DNA of 64,000 nt from Kluyvera sp047971185 (GTDB taxonomy: Bacteria; Pseudomonadota; Gammaproteobacteria; Enterobacterales; Enterobacteriaceae): positions 1 to 64,000 of the forward strand of contig NZ_JBKDZH010000056.1 in NCBI RefSeq assembly GCF_047971185.1, written 5' to 3'. The notes beneath the pieces were generated by a model. It made no database searches and was not told the DNA's origin. It was given only the letters and a program-made list of their open reading frames with translations. Each line of letters begins with the position of its first letter. Position 1 is the first letter of the stretch. Positions 63,529 to 64,000 of the stretch are shown one piece after another. Made by a program: the position numbers and the translations under genes.

Positions 63529-64000
63529 TTAGTTATTGCGAATATAGTCGTCCATCTCGGTTTTCAGGTTATCGGATTTAGTCCCGAAAATCGCCTGAAC
63601 GCCGGAACCTGCCACAACCACGCCCGCAGCGCCCAGTTTCTTCAGGCCAGCCTGATCCACTTTCGCTACGTCGGCTACGCTCACGCGCAGACGGGTGATA
63701 CATGCGTCAAGGTTAGTGATGTTTTCTTTCCCGCCGAAGGCTGCAATCAGCGCCGGAGCCATTTCACTGGTTGCGGTTGCTTTGGCATCTTCAGTGTTGT
63801 CTTCACGACCCGGGGTTTTCAGGTCCAGTGCTTTAATCAGCACGCGGAAGATAACGTAGTACACGATCGCGTAGCAGATACCGACAATCGGGAACAGCCA
63901 CAGCTTGCTGCTGTTACCGGACAGCACGATAAAGTCGATCAGACCGTGCGAGAAGGAAGTACCGTCACGCATACCCAGCAGGATACAGATCGGGAACGCC
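63529..64000 (-). CDS. ptsG: Glucose-specific PTS transporter EIICB, C-terminal 157 residues (5' cut by window edge)
   Basis: Imports and phosphorylates glucose at the inner membrane. The window holds the end of the IIC domain (LGMRDGTSFSHGLIDFIVLS, the last membrane segment WLFPIVGICYAIVYYVIFRV), the LKTPGR linker and the IIB domain with the phosphorylated Cys in NLDACITRLRVSVADV, ending EMDDYIRNN. It is nearly identical to E. coli PtsG. The frame stays open to the window edge, so about 320 N-terminal residues are missing. It converges on fhuE, as in E. coli. Confidence 0.98.
   Translation of the reverse strand, partial: AFPICILLGMRDGTSFSHGLIDFIVLSGNSSKLWLFPIVGICYAIVYYVIFRVLIKALDLKTPGREDNTEDAKATATSEMAPALIAAFGGKENITNLDACITRLRVSVADVAKVDQAGLKKLGAAGVVVAGSGVQAIFGTKSDNLKTEMDDYIRNN

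Overview
The window is chromosomal DNA from a member of the Enterobacteriaceae. The core genes (gapA, icd, purB, phoPQ, potABCD, lolCDE, mfd, ptsG) read almost residue for residue like Escherichia coli proteins recalled from memory. Gene order and accessory content differ from E. coli K-12, which fits an Enterobacter/Lelliottia/Citrobacter-type organism. I cannot fix the genus from sequence alone. I found no tRNA, rRNA, CRISPR array, intact prophage or insertion sequence.

Layout. 1-22.2 kb is the gapA-yeaG-yeaP-yeaR neighbourhood: glycolysis (gapA, yeaD), the stress kinase pair yeaGH behind a near-ideal sigma-54 promoter, three GGDEF proteins (dgcJ, dgcP, one unassigned), the nimR/nimT exporter pair, and a nitric-oxide-responsive yeaR-yoaG operon with a duplicated yeaR. 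An added sugar operon (MelB/YicJ-type symporter plus GH31 glycosidase) sits between yeaK and yeaL. 22.2-27.5 kb is an accessory patch: beta-carbonic anhydrase, small unknown proteins, a DUF1398-like protein, an extended cold-shock-domain protein, an RluA-type pseudouridine synthase, a YaiL-like protein, a Dsb-like thiol protein and a LexA-controlled DinI/MsgA-like protein. 27.5-29.7 kb holds icd and rluE. 29.7-34.4 kb is a complete curli locus (csgGFED and csgBAC) whose major subunit CsgA has nine repeats instead of the usual five. 34.5-41.7 kb is nudJ-mnmA-hflD-purB-phoPQ-roxA. 41.8-52.2 kb is pepT, potABCD and lolCDE-nagK-cobB. 52.3-57.3 kb is a melibiose module (melR, melAB, a SemiSWEET gene, yjdF-like) inserted between lolC and mfd. 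57.4-64 kb is mfd, fhuE broken by one in-frame stop codon, and the 3' part of ptsG.

Themes. Carbohydrate uptake recurs (ptsG, melB, SemiSWEET, GPH symporter plus GH31, nagK), as do biofilm control (three GGDEF proteins and curli) and stress regulation: sigma-54 at yeaGH, NsrR at yeaR, LexA at the DinI-like gene, PhoP at phoPQ. The most notable observations are the nine-repeat CsgA, the single-codon disruption of fhuE, the relocated mel block with SemiSWEET 2 bp behind melB, an orphan terminator that may end a small RNA upstream of dgcP, paired MetJ-like boxes upstream of potA, and a CTP-synthase-like amidotransferase lacking the usual catalytic His. Statements about E. coli homologues and map positions rest on memory; no database search was run.
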